A DNA stretch of 64,000 nucleotides from Novosphingobium resinovorum (GTDB lineage Bacteria; Pseudomonadota; Alphaproteobacteria; Sphingomonadales; Sphingomonadaceae), in the NCBI RefSeq assembly GCF_001742225.1, contig NZ_CP017077.1, positions 806,001 through 870,000 of the forward strand, read 5' to 3'. Position numbers and translations under genes: made by a program. The notes under the pieces are model-generated. The model did not search any database. It was not told the DNA's origin and was given only the letters and a program-made list of their open reading frames with translations. Position 1 is the first letter of the stretch, and the number at the start of each line of letters is the position of its first letter. Below, in pieces: positions 15,169-24,049 of the stretch.

Positions 15169-16650
15169 TCAGAACCGGAACTGCTGCCACACCCCGATGT
15201 AGTCCGAGCTTGTGCCGCCGCCGGCCTTGAAGGCCTCGCTGGCGATCCAGCGGGTGAAGAAGAAGCGGTAGCTGAGGTTCTTGGTGACGATCCAGTCGGC
15301 CTGCAGGTTGTAGCCGGTGCCGACGTAGGACGAACCGACCGGCCGGATGCCCGGATAGTTGGTCGGCCCCGCATAAGTCGCGTCGTTCTTGGTCTCGCGC
15401 CAGAAGAATTCCGGTCCGGCCACCAGCGTCAGCGACTTGGCGGGCTTGAGCGTCAGGTTGGGGTAGAGATCGATGATGTTCGAGAAGTTGAGGTAGCCCG
15501 CGTCCCCGAACAGAGGCAGCCGCGGCGCGGGCGGTGCGAATGTGCCCAGCGTGCCGTTGTTAGCCTTGCCGTCGCCGGTGAAGGCATCGAAGCGCACGCC
15601 CACGCGGGGCTTGAGCGGTGTCGTCGCGGGAAGGCTATAGCCGAGGTCGCTGTTGAAGCCCCAGGCGCGGATGCGATCTCCAGCGAAGCTGCCAGTCTGG
15701 TACGTGCCCTCCGCATCGTAGTCCCACGCGCCGCTCTTGCCGGTGACGTGGACGCCCCAGCTCCGGCGGTGCTCCTCGCCGGTCAGCAACGCGAATTTTG
15801 CGACCTTGTTGAAGACGTCGTAGTGGTAGACGTCGATCTGCGTGTCGGGGAGCAGCAGGCCCTTGGCGGCCGACACCGTCACGCCGTTGAAGTGGCGGTC
15901 GGGGTTGGCCTTGTCGTCGAACGAGCCGGTCAGCAGTTGCATGGGCCGCACCGCGAAGGCATCGATCCGCAGCTTGTGCTTGAGGATGAACGTGCCACGC
16001 AGGCCCTGATAGGTGAAGCGGACATTGGTGCCGTCGCGCAGGCCCACCAGCTTGCCGTTGCCCAGCGGCATCTCGAAGCGGCCCGGGCGCAGGGTGACGA
16101 GCGCGTCCTCGCCGATCGGGATCGTCACGTCGGCGAAGATCTGCTGGAATTCCAGCTTGTCGCGGTTGGGCGGCGTGGCCCGGGTCGCGTCGTACTCCTT
16201 GTTGTGCCCGAGTTCGGAGAAGATGTGCACGTAGGGCGTCAGGTGCAGGTCGGTGACCAGGCGCAGGCGCTGGCCAAGGTTCCTGTTGCCGTCGTCCGCG
16301 CTCGCCCCGAGGTTCTGGTGCGTCCAGTTCTGGTAGTAATAGCGCATCTCGCCGCCGACCGAGAGATAGAGGTCGTCGGGCCCCAGCGGGATGTAACGCA
16401 GGCGCTCGACCGGGTTCTTGCGGCGATATTCGGGATCGTTGGCGGCGGTCCAATCCTCGGTCCAGCGCAGGCTCTGGGGTACGCCGGACTTGGCGGGAAT
16501 GCCGCCGGGAACGGGCTCGGGCACCGGCGGCGCAAGCGGCTCGGGCGCGGGGCCGACTTGCGCGGACGCCAGGCCCGGAAGGCTGCAGGCCAATGCCGCG
16601 CCGAGCAGGAAGCGCGCGGGCGAGCGGGTAAAACGGTGACGAGCGGGCAT
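15169..16650 (-). CDS. Alginate-export-family outer-membrane porin
   Basis: A 493-residue protein with a Sec signal (FLLGAALACSLPGLASAQ) and a mature part matching the alginate export/outer-membrane beta-barrel family (PF13372). LRYIPLGPDDLYLSVGGEMR starts the barrel; alternating aromatic strands follow (RYYYQNWTHQ, DKLEFQQIFADVTI) and the chain ends on WQQFRF with a terminal Phe, as porins do. The start at 16650 gives the clean signal peptide. It is the last gene of the O-demethylase/gallate dioxygenase operon, so it may let aromatic acids or their glycosides through the outer membrane rather than export alginate. Confidence 0.85.
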   Translation of the reverse strand: MPARHRFTRSPARFLLGAALACSLPGLASAQVGPAPEPLAPPVPEPVPGGIPAKSGVPQSLRWTEDWTAANDPEYRRKNPVERLRYIPLGPDDLYLSVGGEMRYYYQNWTHQNLGASADDGNRNLGQRLRLVTDLHLTPYVHIFSELGHNKEYDATRATPPNRDKLEFQQIFADVTIPIGEDALVTLRPGRFEMPLGNGKLVGLRDGTNVRFTYQGLRGTFILKHKLRIDAFAVRPMQLLTGSFDDKANPDRHFNGVTVSAAKGLLLPDTQIDVYHYDVFNKVAKFALLTGEEHRRSWGVHVTGKSGAWDYDAEGTYQTGSFAGDRIRAWGFNSDLGYSLPATTPLKPRVGVRFDAFTGDGKANNGTLGTFAPPAPRLPLFGDAGYLNFSNIIDLYPNLTLKPAKSLTLVAGPEFFWRETKNDATYAGPTNYPGIRPVGSSYVGTGYNLQADWIVTKNLSYRFFFTRWIASEAFKAGGGTSSDYIGVWQQFRF

Positions 16651-16666
16651 GACATGACTCCCCGGT

Positions 16667-16690
16667 GGCCGGTGCCTTGCCGCACCGGCC
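16667..16690 (-). promoter_or_regulatory. Intergenic hairpin between MFS and porin genes
   Basis: GGCCGGTGC (16667-16675) and GCACCGGCC (16682-16690) form a perfect 9-bp stem. It has no T-run, so it may set transcript stability between the two genes rather than end transcription. Confidence 0.4.
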
Positions 16691-16736
16691 TGATCGTGTT
16701 GTTGGGTTGGGCGGAAAAACGCCGGCGCGGCGCGCC

Positions 16737-18044
16737 TCAGGCGATGGCGCTTTCCCGATAACGCAGCATCATCAGCACGATCCCGGCGACCAGCGTACCC
16801 AGCGCCATGATCGTGGCGACCGGTCCCAGCGACCAGCCCGCCGTGAACAGCAGCCCGGCGAGGACCGGGCCAAGTGCCGCACCCGCCCGGCCGACGCCGA
16901 TGACGAGGCCGGTCCCGCCCGCGCGCAAGTGCGCCGGGAAGCACTGGGCGATCACCGCATAGAGTCCCGCCGTCGCGCCATTGGTGAAGAAGCCGCCGAT
17001 GCCGGCCATGATCGATAGCGTGGCGATCGTCGTAGGCCAGTAGCCGAACACGCAGATCGCCACCGCGCCGCAGCACATCGCGCCCGCCACCAGCGGGCGC
17101 ACGCCGACGCGCTGGCTGGCAAGGCTCACGCTCAGCGATCCGAGCGCGCCGCCGACATTGGCCCAGACCAGCACGCCGCCGGCGGAGGCCGCGGCAAAGC
17201 CCATGTCGACGATGATCTTGGGGATCCACTTCACGAAGAAGTAGAAACTCATCATGTGGCCGAAGTAGACCAGCGTGAGCAACAGCGTCATCGTGCGCAC
17301 GCCGGGGCCGAACAGCTGCGCGAGGCCGGGACCGGCGGGGCGCTCCTCGACCGGCGGAAGGTCAGCCAGCGGCGCGCGGCCCTGGCGCACCATCGTACGG
17401 TTGATCCTGTCCAGCGCATTGGCGGGACGCTTGTGCAGCAGGAAGGCGATCGTCTCGGGCACCAGCTTGATGACCAGCGGGATGAAGCACAGCGTCATCA
17501 CCGCGCCGAACTCGAACACCGACTGCCAGCGCCCGGTGACTTCGAGCAGGACCGAGGCGATGCTGCCGCCGACGATCGCGCCGATAGGATAGCCGCCCGC
17601 CATGATCGCCACCGAAAGGTTGCGCCGCCGCGCGTTCGAACATTCGGCGACGATGGCGCCGGTCGCCGCCAGCATGCCGCCGATGCCGAGGCCGGTGAAC
17701 AGCCGGAACAGCGATAGCGTGGTGACGTCCCCGGCGGTCGAGGCGAGCGCCATGCCCAGTCCCATGATCGCAAGGCAGACCAGGATGGTCGGGCGGCGAC
17801 CGATGCGATCGGCGATGCTGCCCAGCACGAAGGCGCCGATGCCCATGCCGATCAGTTCCATCGACAGCACCGCGCCCAGCGCGGCGCGGGTGATCCCCCA
17901 GTCGCGGGCGATACCCGGCGATGCGAAGCTGATCGACAGGACATCGAATCCGTCGAGCGCGTTCAGGGCGGTCGCGACCGCCACGGTGAGCACTTGCCGA
18001 TGGTGCATCGGCTCACGCGCGATTATGGCGCGGGGGTCTTCCAT
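16737..18044 (-). CDS. MFS aromatic acid:H+ symporter (AAHS family)
   Basis: A 435-residue inner-membrane transporter with twelve predicted helices, of the AAHS family (PcaK/BenK/GalT-like). The signature NALDGFDVLSISFASPGIARDW in helix 1 carries the conserved DGFD, and GSIADRIGRRPTI is the MFS loop 2-3 motif. ATG 18044 (MEDPRAII) is preferred over 18068 because GGGGAGA lies just before it. Next to gallate dioxygenase the likely substrate is gallate or a methylated gallate. It lies 111 bases after the dioxygenase gene in the same operon. Confidence 0.9.
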   Translation of the reverse strand: MEDPRAIIAREPMHHRQVLTVAVATALNALDGFDVLSISFASPGIARDWGITRAALGAVLSMELIGMGIGAFVLGSIADRIGRRPTILVCLAIMGLGMALASTAGDVTTLSLFRLFTGLGIGGMLAATGAIVAECSNARRRNLSVAIMAGGYPIGAIVGGSIASVLLEVTGRWQSVFEFGAVMTLCFIPLVIKLVPETIAFLLHKRPANALDRINRTMVRQGRAPLADLPPVEERPAGPGLAQLFGPGVRTMTLLLTLVYFGHMMSFYFFVKWIPKIIVDMGFAAASAGGVLVWANVGGALGSLSVSLASQRVGVRPLVAGAMCCGAVAICVFGYWPTTIATLSIMAGIGGFFTNGATAGLYAVIAQCFPAHLRAGGTGLVIGVGRAGAALGPVLAGLLFTAGWSLGPVATIMALGTLVAGIVLMMLRYRESAIA

Positions 18045-18155
18045 TGCTGTCTCCCCAGCCGCCGACATGCCGCGCTCGGGCGGCGGTCGGCGGCTGCTGT
18101 TGGTATCGTTGGGTTTTCTTGGGTGCCGTTGAGTGCCGCTGTGCGCTGCTCGGGT

Positions 18156-19421
18156 TCAGCCGCCAGCGGGGGCGGCAACTCCATAGGAGACCTGCTGATT
18201 CCGGGTCTTCTGGAAGTCCTCCAGCGACTGTCCGCGCATCGCCGCGTAGATCGCGGGATTGGGGACGCCGCTCATCGCGCCCAGCTTCTCCAGCAGGAAG
18301 AAGATCGCGCCGTAGTGGATCAGCCCCCGCCAGTCGCGCCTTCGGATGAGGTCGCGTTCGTGATCGGTAAGGTCGGCCTCCGCCAGCACCGCATCCTGAT
18401 CGGCCTGGAACCGCGCCCGTGCCTCCGGCTCGATCAGACCGTGCAGGAACTTGTTGATTTTCCAGCCCCTTGCGCTGCGCTCGAGGGTGTAGGGATAAGT
18501 GCCTTCAAGCTCCTCGGCACCGGCAAGCTGCTGATCCATGCGCGCACGGTGTTCTATCGCGACCCGTTCCGGCATCGGCTCGGCGACGTTCTCGTAGATT
18601 GCGGTGGCGATCGCGCACATCGACGGCAGGTAATAGCTCTGATGAACCTTGCGTACCCGCGCAGACAGGGCCCCGCGCATCACCAGCCACATGATGACCT
18701 CGGAGCCTTCCATCCCACCGAGCCGGGCATAATCGGCATGGGTCAGGCGGGTCAGACAGACAGGATCGTTCTCCAGCAAGTCAAGGAACTGCTCGTCCCA
18801 GGGCGTGTTGTTGAAGCCGCAGCGCTCGCCATGGACCTGATGCGACAGGCCGCCGGTGGCGACGATGGCAACCTTGATGTCCTCAGGATAGCTTTCGATC
18901 GCGCGGCGCAGCGCCTGGCCCAGCTTCCAGCAGCGCAGCGCCGAGGGGATCGGGAACTGCAGCACGCCGACCTGCAGCGGCACGATCTGCGTCGGCCAGC
19001 CCTCTCCATCATGTTCCATCAGCACCGAGAGCGGCGAGAATATGCCGTGGTCCAGCCCCTTGTTCCGGAACGTGCTCATATCGAATTCCTCGGCCATAAG
19101 CGACTGGACGATATGGCGTGACAGTTCGGCATGACCATCGATCGCGGGCATCGGACGCGGGCCGCCACCTTCGTCCGCCACAGGATAGCTGTCATCGACA
19201 CCAAGGCAGAACGCGGAATAATGATCAAAGAAAAACGAGGTGATGTGATCGTTATAGATCATGAACATCACGTCGGGACGCTTCTCTTGGATCCATTCGC
19301 GGATCGGCTCGTAGGCATCGAAGATCGGCTTCCAGGCCGGGTCTGCCTGCTTGTTCGCGTCGAGCGCGAAACCGATTGTAGGCGTGTGCGAAGTGGCGAT
19401 CGCGCCAATGATGGTGGCCAT
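18156..19421 (-). CDS. galA: Gallate dioxygenase (LigAB-fusion extradiol type)
   Basis: A 421-residue non-haem Fe(II) enzyme with the length and layout of gallate dioxygenases GalA/DesB: a LigB-type catalytic domain (1 to about 280) fused to a LigA-like helical domain. It opens gallate between C4 and C5 to give 4-oxalomesaconate. The Fe ligands His12 (TSHTP), His59 (IYNDH) and a Glu at 238 or 241 (GGMEGSEV) are in place, and ATGGLSHQVHG holds the catalytic His194. ATG 19421 has AGAGGA upstream. The enzymes for the next steps are encoded at 41-46 kb. 3-O-methylgallate or protocatechuate as substrate cannot be excluded, but the fusion and length favour gallate. Confidence 0.9.
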   Translation of the reverse strand: MATIIGAIATSHTPTIGFALDANKQADPAWKPIFDAYEPIREWIQEKRPDVMFMIYNDHITSFFFDHYSAFCLGVDDSYPVADEGGGPRPMPAIDGHAELSRHIVQSLMAEEFDMSTFRNKGLDHGIFSPLSVLMEHDGEGWPTQIVPLQVGVLQFPIPSALRCWKLGQALRRAIESYPEDIKVAIVATGGLSHQVHGERCGFNNTPWDEQFLDLLENDPVCLTRLTHADYARLGGMEGSEVIMWLVMRGALSARVRKVHQSYYLPSMCAIATAIYENVAEPMPERVAIEHRARMDQQLAGAEELEGTYPYTLERSARGWKINKFLHGLIEPEARARFQADQDAVLAEADLTDHERDLIRRRDWRGLIHYGAIFFLLEKLGAMSGVPNPAIYAAMRGQSLEDFQKTRNQQVSYGVAAPAGG

Positions 19422-19489
19422 GGAATCCTCTGTCTTGCTCGCCACAATCCGACCATCCAACGGTCGTTATGCCCGAGCCGAGCTGGTCG

Positions 19490-20608
19490 TTAGCGCGCTT
19501 CGCCCATCGCCAGCTTATACATTATGCGACGAGCCATAAGCCCAGGCTTATCAGGCGCGAAACTGAGGTCGAACTGTTCCTCACCATCGGTACGGACCAC
19601 TTCGTTGATCCACTCCAGCGCCTCGACGTCCTCGGAATAGGCCTGGGTGTGCGCCTCGAGCATGAAGGTATCGATGGCCTCGTCCTCGGGCAGGTAATCG
19701 CGCGAGTTGAACCACCAGTAATGGATCGAGTTGTTCGTCTCAGGGGTGAAGACGTGCGTGATATTGTAGCGGTAGAGGCCGGGCTTGCCTTCGTCCGGCT
19801 CGTGCACACGCACCCGCGCATAGGCGGTGTGCAGTGCGGGCGAAACGAAACGCGCTTCCGAAGTGCGATCCACGCGCTTGTCCATGATGTCTGCGGGCTT
19901 GCCGTAGACACCCGGAGGCGCACAGTTCAGCAGTTCGCGGCGGATCACCACTTGGTTGCTCTCGGTCGAGGCAGTCAGCTTCGAGCGGGCGTACTCGGGC
20001 GTGCCGACCGTGTCGGGGTGCAGGAACGGGAAATGCGTCTGGTCGATCAGGTTCTCGTGCATTCCGACATAATCGGCATTGATGTGGAAATCGCCGGTGA
20101 CGGTGCCCCAGTTGGGGTCACTGAGCCACCAGGTGTCGGGGATCAGCGCCTCATCCGCGAGGTCCGGCGATCCCATCCAGATCCACGTCAGCGGACCGCG
20201 ATCGGCGATCGGGAAGGTACGAACGGAGGCAGTCGCCGGGACATTGGCGAGTGCCGGCAACTTGGAACAGACACCATCGGTGCCGAATTCCATGCCATGA
20301 TACCCGCAGACCAGCTTGTCGCCCAGCAGCTTGCCCCTGGCGAGCGGGAAGGAGCGGTGCGGGCAGCGGTTGCGCATCGCCACCGGCTGGCCATCGAGCG
20401 TGCGGTACAGCACGACATCGACGCCGAGGAACTTGCGCGCGAGCGGGGTGCGACCGATCTCGGTCGAACGCGCGCAGGCGTACCAGGTGTTGCGGATCAG
20501 CGGTGTCGTGTTGTTGGCGAAGGCGCCGGAATCGTGCGGCTCCATGGCCGCGAAGATGTCGTTGTCGCTGAGCTGGCGCTTAGGCGGCTGGGGGGCGATC
20601 GTAGCCAT
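19490..20608 (-). CDS. Rieske oxygenase, vanillate O-demethylase-type alpha subunit
   Basis: A 372-residue ring-hydroxylating-type oxygenase of the VanA group. The Rieske cluster ligands are Cys82, His84, Cys101 and His104 (RCPHRSF, VCGYHG). The mononuclear iron ligands are likely Asp189, His192 and His197 (NLIDQTHFPFLH). VanA-type enzymes remove methyl groups from methoxylated aromatic acids as formaldehyde. Its place before gallate dioxygenase suggests a substrate such as 3- or 4-O-methylgallate or syringate. The start at 20608 is 20 bases after the reductase stop; the pair forms a two-component enzyme. Confidence 0.87.
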   Translation of the reverse strand: MATIAPQPPKRQLSDNDIFAAMEPHDSGAFANNTTPLIRNTWYACARSTEIGRTPLARKFLGVDVVLYRTLDGQPVAMRNRCPHRSFPLARGKLLGDKLVCGYHGMEFGTDGVCSKLPALANVPATASVRTFPIADRGPLTWIWMGSPDLADEALIPDTWWLSDPNWGTVTGDFHINADYVGMHENLIDQTHFPFLHPDTVGTPEYARSKLTASTESNQVVIRRELLNCAPPGVYGKPADIMDKRVDRTSEARFVSPALHTAYARVRVHEPDEGKPGLYRYNITHVFTPETNNSIHYWWFNSRDYLPEDEAIDTFMLEAHTQAYSEDVEALEWINEVVRTDGEEQFDLSFAPDKPGLMARRIMYKLAMGEAR

Positions 20609-20628
20609 GGGTACGTCCTCTCCTTGGA

Positions 20629-21600
20629 TCAAATGTCGAGTTCGAGCACGCGGCCGCGAATGCGCGAGCAGCAGATGGTCATCTGGCGCCCTTCGGCCTT
20701 GTCCTCGTCGCTGAAGAAATGGTCGCGGTGGTCGAGTTCGCCGTCGCAGGCGATGACCGCGGTGGTGCACAGCCCGCATTCGCCGCGACGGCAATCGGCG
20801 TACGTCTCCACACCCCGTGCTTCGAGCGCATCGAGGATGGTCATGCCTGCACCGATCGGGATCGTCATGCCATCCTTGAGGCGCACCTCGAAGCCCTCGT
20901 CCTCGGGACTGTGCGCGGCATTGAAGACTTCATAGCGGATGCGATCCGGCGCCCAGCCAAGCTCCGCCGCTGCCGCCACCAGCGCCTCGATCATCCCGCC
21001 GGGGCCGCAGACGTAGACCTGCGCACCTTCGGGCTGCTTCGCCAGCAGCGCCTTCAGGTCGGGAATGCCGTCGTACTCGGTCTGGACCACGGAAAGCCGA
21101 TCGCCACATAGCGTTTCCAGCTCGTCGACATAGGCCATCGTCGCGCGCTCAAGGCCGACATAGACGGCGCTGAAATTCTCGTGACGGGCGTCGAGCGAGC
21201 GGGCCATCGCGAAGATCGGAGTGATGCCGATACCGCCCGCGATGAGCAGGGTCTTCGGCCGATGTCGCATCAGCCGAAACGCGTTGAGCGGCCGCGACAC
21301 GCGCAAATGTGTGCCGACGACGAAGTTACCGTGAATGAAGGCCGAACCCCGCGCGCGATTCTCACGCTGAACCGCGATGCGCCAGAAAGGCTCGGGCGCG
21401 CTGCCCGCCGTCAGGGCACCGACCACCGAATAGTGCCGCAGGAAGCGGCCGTCTTCACCACCAAAGCGCAGCTCGATATGACTGCCCGCCTCGGCAGGAG
21501 GCAGGGCGCGACCATCCTGCGCGGCGATGAGAATTTCGGTGATCCGATCGGTCAGGGCACGACGGCCCACGACAATCGCATTCAGGTACTTGTCCTGCAT
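20629..21600 (-). CDS. VanB-type oxygenase reductase (FMN, NAD, [2Fe-2S])
   Basis: A 323-residue phthalate-dioxygenase-reductase-type protein that passes electrons from NAD(P)H to the Rieske oxygenase encoded next. The FMN domain shows RFLRHYSVVGA, the nucleotide site LLIAGGIGITPIFAMA and VYVCGPGGMI, and the C-terminal plant-type ferredoxin has Cys270, Cys275, Cys278 and Cys310 (DCRRGECGLC, TICC). Order and length match VanB. It is the first gene of the leftward operon and faces a LysR gene across a 144-base divergent region. Confidence 0.9.
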   Translation of the reverse strand: MQDKYLNAIVVGRRALTDRITEILIAAQDGRALPPAEAGSHIELRFGGEDGRFLRHYSVVGALTAGSAPEPFWRIAVQRENRARGSAFIHGNFVVGTHLRVSRPLNAFRLMRHRPKTLLIAGGIGITPIFAMARSLDARHENFSAVYVGLERATMAYVDELETLCGDRLSVVQTEYDGIPDLKALLAKQPEGAQVYVCGPGGMIEALVAAAAELGWAPDRIRYEVFNAAHSPEDEGFEVRLKDGMTIPIGAGMTILDALEARGVETYADCRRGECGLCTTAVIACDGELDHRDHFFSDEDKAEGRQMTICCSRIRGRVLELDI

Positions 21601-21744
21601 GTCCTCTCCACTGCGACGGGTCGGACCATGCCGACGGTGCCGCTCCTTGCCTGTTGGCGGAGATAGAGCCTCCGCCCCCAGCGCGCTTATGCATTGTGAG
21701 GAAGATGCCTTGCATTATTCGTATAAAGCTCGCATCGTTCGGAA
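21601..21744. promoter_or_regulatory. Divergent promoter region, vanB-type operon and LysR gene
   Basis: 144 bases between two divergent starts. The GC-rich left part is followed by an AT-rich block near the regulator (TTATGCAT at 21687-21694; TGCATTATTCGTATAA at 21711-21726). TGCATT is repeated with a 20-base gap. This is where LysR-type binding sites would be expected, though exact sites cannot be set from one sequence. Confidence 0.55.
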
Positions 21745-22950
21745 ATGGTGGACCGTTCTCCCCTCATCTCCATCAAGCAGTTGCGGGCGATCGGCGCGGT
21801 TGCGGACAATGCGAGCCTGGTCCGGGCCAGCCGCCAACTCGCGATCAGCCAGAGCAGCCTGTCTCGACAGATCGATGATGCCGAGCGTGCGTTCGGTCGC
21901 ACCCTGTTCCAGCGCGGGTGGAATGGCATGGAGCCGACCTCCGCGGGCATTGTGGTGATAACTCACGCACGCCGGATGATGGCACGGATCGTCCAGTGCG
22001 GTGAGGCGCTGGCAATCAACGGCGTGCGGACCGGCGATCTTGGCTATCATCTCACATGGTTCATCCTCGACGTGCTCGATGCGGTGCGCCACGCGGGCAG
22101 CGCCTCCGCCGCCGCGAACTCTCTGGGCATATCGCAACCTACCGTGAGCCGTACTCTGGCGCAGGCGGGAGCCGCGATCGGCCAGCCCCCATTCCTGCGC
22201 ACTGCCACCGGGATGACGGCTACCTCCAGCGTGCCGGTCCTGTGTGCGCTTAGGGACGATCTGCATGTGGAACTGGCGACGATGACCGCCGCACTCGCGT
22301 CATTGGATGGCCAAGTGACCGGGCGCGTTGCAGTGGGCCTCCTGCCGTTTTCCGAACAGGGCATCGTCGTCGAGACCTTCGCCATCCTCACCCGGGACTA
22401 TCCGCACCTGCAGCTTCAGGCCGTGACGGGCAGTTACACCGCGCTGACCGAAGCTCTTCGGCGCGGTGAGATCGACATGATACTCGGCCCCTTGCGCGGC
22501 GATGGCGCAATCGACTGGCTGCAGGAACATCCGCTGCTCGAAGAGCATCTGACGCTGCTCGTGCGCCCCAGACACCCTCTCGCCGATCGCCGTGCTGACT
22601 GCGCCGATCTGGTCGCCGCATCCTGGGTCGTCGGCCCGCATGGCACGCCGACGCGGCGGTTCTTCGAAGCCTTCTTTCTGGGGCGCGGCATGGCTCCTCC
22701 CGCCCAGATCTGCGAGATGGTCACGTTCCCATTGGCGGAGGACATGATCCGCCAGAGCGACGCCATCGGCCTGCTGACCTATTCTCGCAGACAGCGCGAA
22801 GCCCTCCGGAACAGATTGCAGACTTTGTCCTCGGACTTCCCCGATGCAGTGCGCCAGATCGGCATATCCATGCACAGATCGCGGCCTTCTTCGACACAAC
22901 ACGAACTGTTCCGGTCGGTCCTGATCAAAACGCTCGAAGGGGCAAAATAA
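21745..22950 (+). CDS. LysR-family regulator with two HTH domains
   Basis: A 401-residue regulator, about 100 residues longer than ordinary LysR proteins. The N-terminal HTH (ISIKQLRAIGAVADNASLVR, then QSSLSRQIDDAE) is followed by a second HTH_1-like unit at about 100-160 (LDVLDAVRHAGSASAAANSL, then QPTVSRTLAQAGAAIGQPPF). The substrate-binding domain starts near VTGRVAVGLLPF and includes LQAVTGSYTALTEALRRGEI. It diverges from the O-demethylase/gallate dioxygenase operon and probably controls it with gallate or a methylated relative as signal. The other LysR gene in the window (43198) has the same unusual tandem layout. Confidence 0.87.
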   Translation: MVDRSPLISIKQLRAIGAVADNASLVRASRQLAISQSSLSRQIDDAERAFGRTLFQRGWNGMEPTSAGIVVITHARRMMARIVQCGEALAINGVRTGDLGYHLTWFILDVLDAVRHAGSASAAANSLGISQPTVSRTLAQAGAAIGQPPFLRTATGMTATSSVPVLCALRDDLHVELATMTAALASLDGQVTGRVAVGLLPFSEQGIVVETFAILTRDYPHLQLQAVTGSYTALTEALRRGEIDMILGPLRGDGAIDWLQEHPLLEEHLTLLVRPRHPLADRRADCADLVAASWVVGPHGTPTRRFFEAFFLGRGMAPPAQICEMVTFPLAEDMIRQSDAIGLLTYSRRQREALRNRLQTLSSDFPDAVRQIGISMHRSRPSSTQHELFRSVLIKTLEGAK

Positions 22951-22984
22951 GAACGCCCTACGACCATCGGCCGCAGGGCGTTCT
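22950..22984. terminator. Terminator-like hairpin between convergent genes
   Basis: AGAACGCCCT (22950-22959) and AGGGCGTTCT (22975-22984) form a perfect 10-bp stem with a 15-base loop, between the ends of the LysR gene and the leftward C-glycoside operon. It could serve both strands. Confidence 0.6.
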
Positions 22985-23013
22985 ACCGCTTCCCGGAGGA
23001 GGATGGGGAGCGG

Positions 23014-24033
23014 TTATTCCTGGTTCCTCGCGAAGGCCGCATCGAAGCGGACCTCGGGCCGCTTCCACAGCAGCGAGCGCACGAAGCCGACCGCCTCGGC
23101 AGCACCGTGCAGGCGGTCCATGCCGGCATCCTCCCACTCGATCGAAATCGGCCCGTCGTAGCCGATGGCGCGAAGAGCACGGAAGGAATCCTCCCAGGGC
23201 ACGTCGCCATGCCCGGTCGAGACGAAGTCCCAGCCCCGGCGCGGATCGCCCCAAGCGAGGTGCGATCCCATCACGCCCGCACGCCCGTTCTTCGGGCGCA
23301 GGCGGGTGTCCTTGCAGTCGACGTGGTAGATGCGGTCCTTGAAATCCCAGATGAAGCCCACCGGATCGATGTTCTGCCACATCATATGCGAGGGATCCCA
23401 GTTGAACCCGAACGCCTTGCGGTGACCCAGCGCCTCCAATGCCTTTACGCTCGACCAGTAATCGTAGGCGATCTCGCTGGGGTGGACTTCGTGGGCGAAG
23501 CGCACGCCCTCCTCGTCGAACACATCGAGGATCGGGTTCCAGCGCCGTGCGAAGTCGGCATAGCCGTCCTCGATCACATCGTCCGGCACCGGCGGGAACC
23601 TCGCCACGTATTGCCAGATCTTCGAGCCGGTGAAGCCGACTACGGTATCGACGCCCAGCTTGCGCGCAACCTTGGCCGTAAGCTTCATCTCTTCGGCTGC
23701 GCGGGTGCGCACGCCCTCACCGTCGTCATCGCCCCAAACCTTGGGCCGCACGATCGCCTGATGGCGAAAATCGATGGGATCGTCGCATACCGCCTGCCCG
23801 GTCAGGTGGTTGGAAATCGCGTAGAGCTTCAACCCGTGCCGGTCGAGGATCTCGCGGCGCGAAGCGAGGTAAGCAGCGTCCTCGGCGGCTCGCCAGATGT
23901 CGAGGTGCTCGCCCGAACAGGCAAGTTCGATGCCGTCATACCCCCACTGCGCGGCGTATTCGGCTACTTGCTCCAGCGGAAGGTCGACCCACTGGCCGGT
24001 GAACAGGGTAACGGGAAGCGCGGCTTGCGTCAT
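23014..24033 (-). CDS. Sugar phosphate isomerase/epimerase family protein
   Basis: A 339-residue TIM-barrel protein of the AP-endonuclease-2-like sugar isomerase/epimerase family (PF01261). Metal-site segments are visible: VRFAHEVHPSE, FGFNWDPSHMMW, IYHVDCKDTRL and the C-terminal GPISIEWEDAGMD. Relatives isomerise or process free sugars and 3-keto-sugars. As the last gene of the C-glycoside operon it probably acts on the sugar product together with the Gfo/Idh/MocA enzyme encoded just before it (16-base gap). It is distinct from the deglycosidase alpha subunit at 26403-27521. ATG 24033 has AGAGGA upstream. Confidence 0.85.
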   Translation of the reverse strand: MTQAALPVTLFTGQWVDLPLEQVAEYAAQWGYDGIELACSGEHLDIWRAAEDAAYLASRREILDRHGLKLYAISNHLTGQAVCDDPIDFRHQAIVRPKVWGDDDGEGVRTRAAEEMKLTAKVARKLGVDTVVGFTGSKIWQYVARFPPVPDDVIEDGYADFARRWNPILDVFDEEGVRFAHEVHPSEIAYDYWSSVKALEALGHRKAFGFNWDPSHMMWQNIDPVGFIWDFKDRIYHVDCKDTRLRPKNGRAGVMGSHLAWGDPRRGWDFVSTGHGDVPWEDSFRALRAIGYDGPISIEWEDAGMDRLHGAAEAVGFVRSLLWKRPEVRFDAAFARNQE

Positions 24034-24049
24034 GATGGTCTTCCTCTGA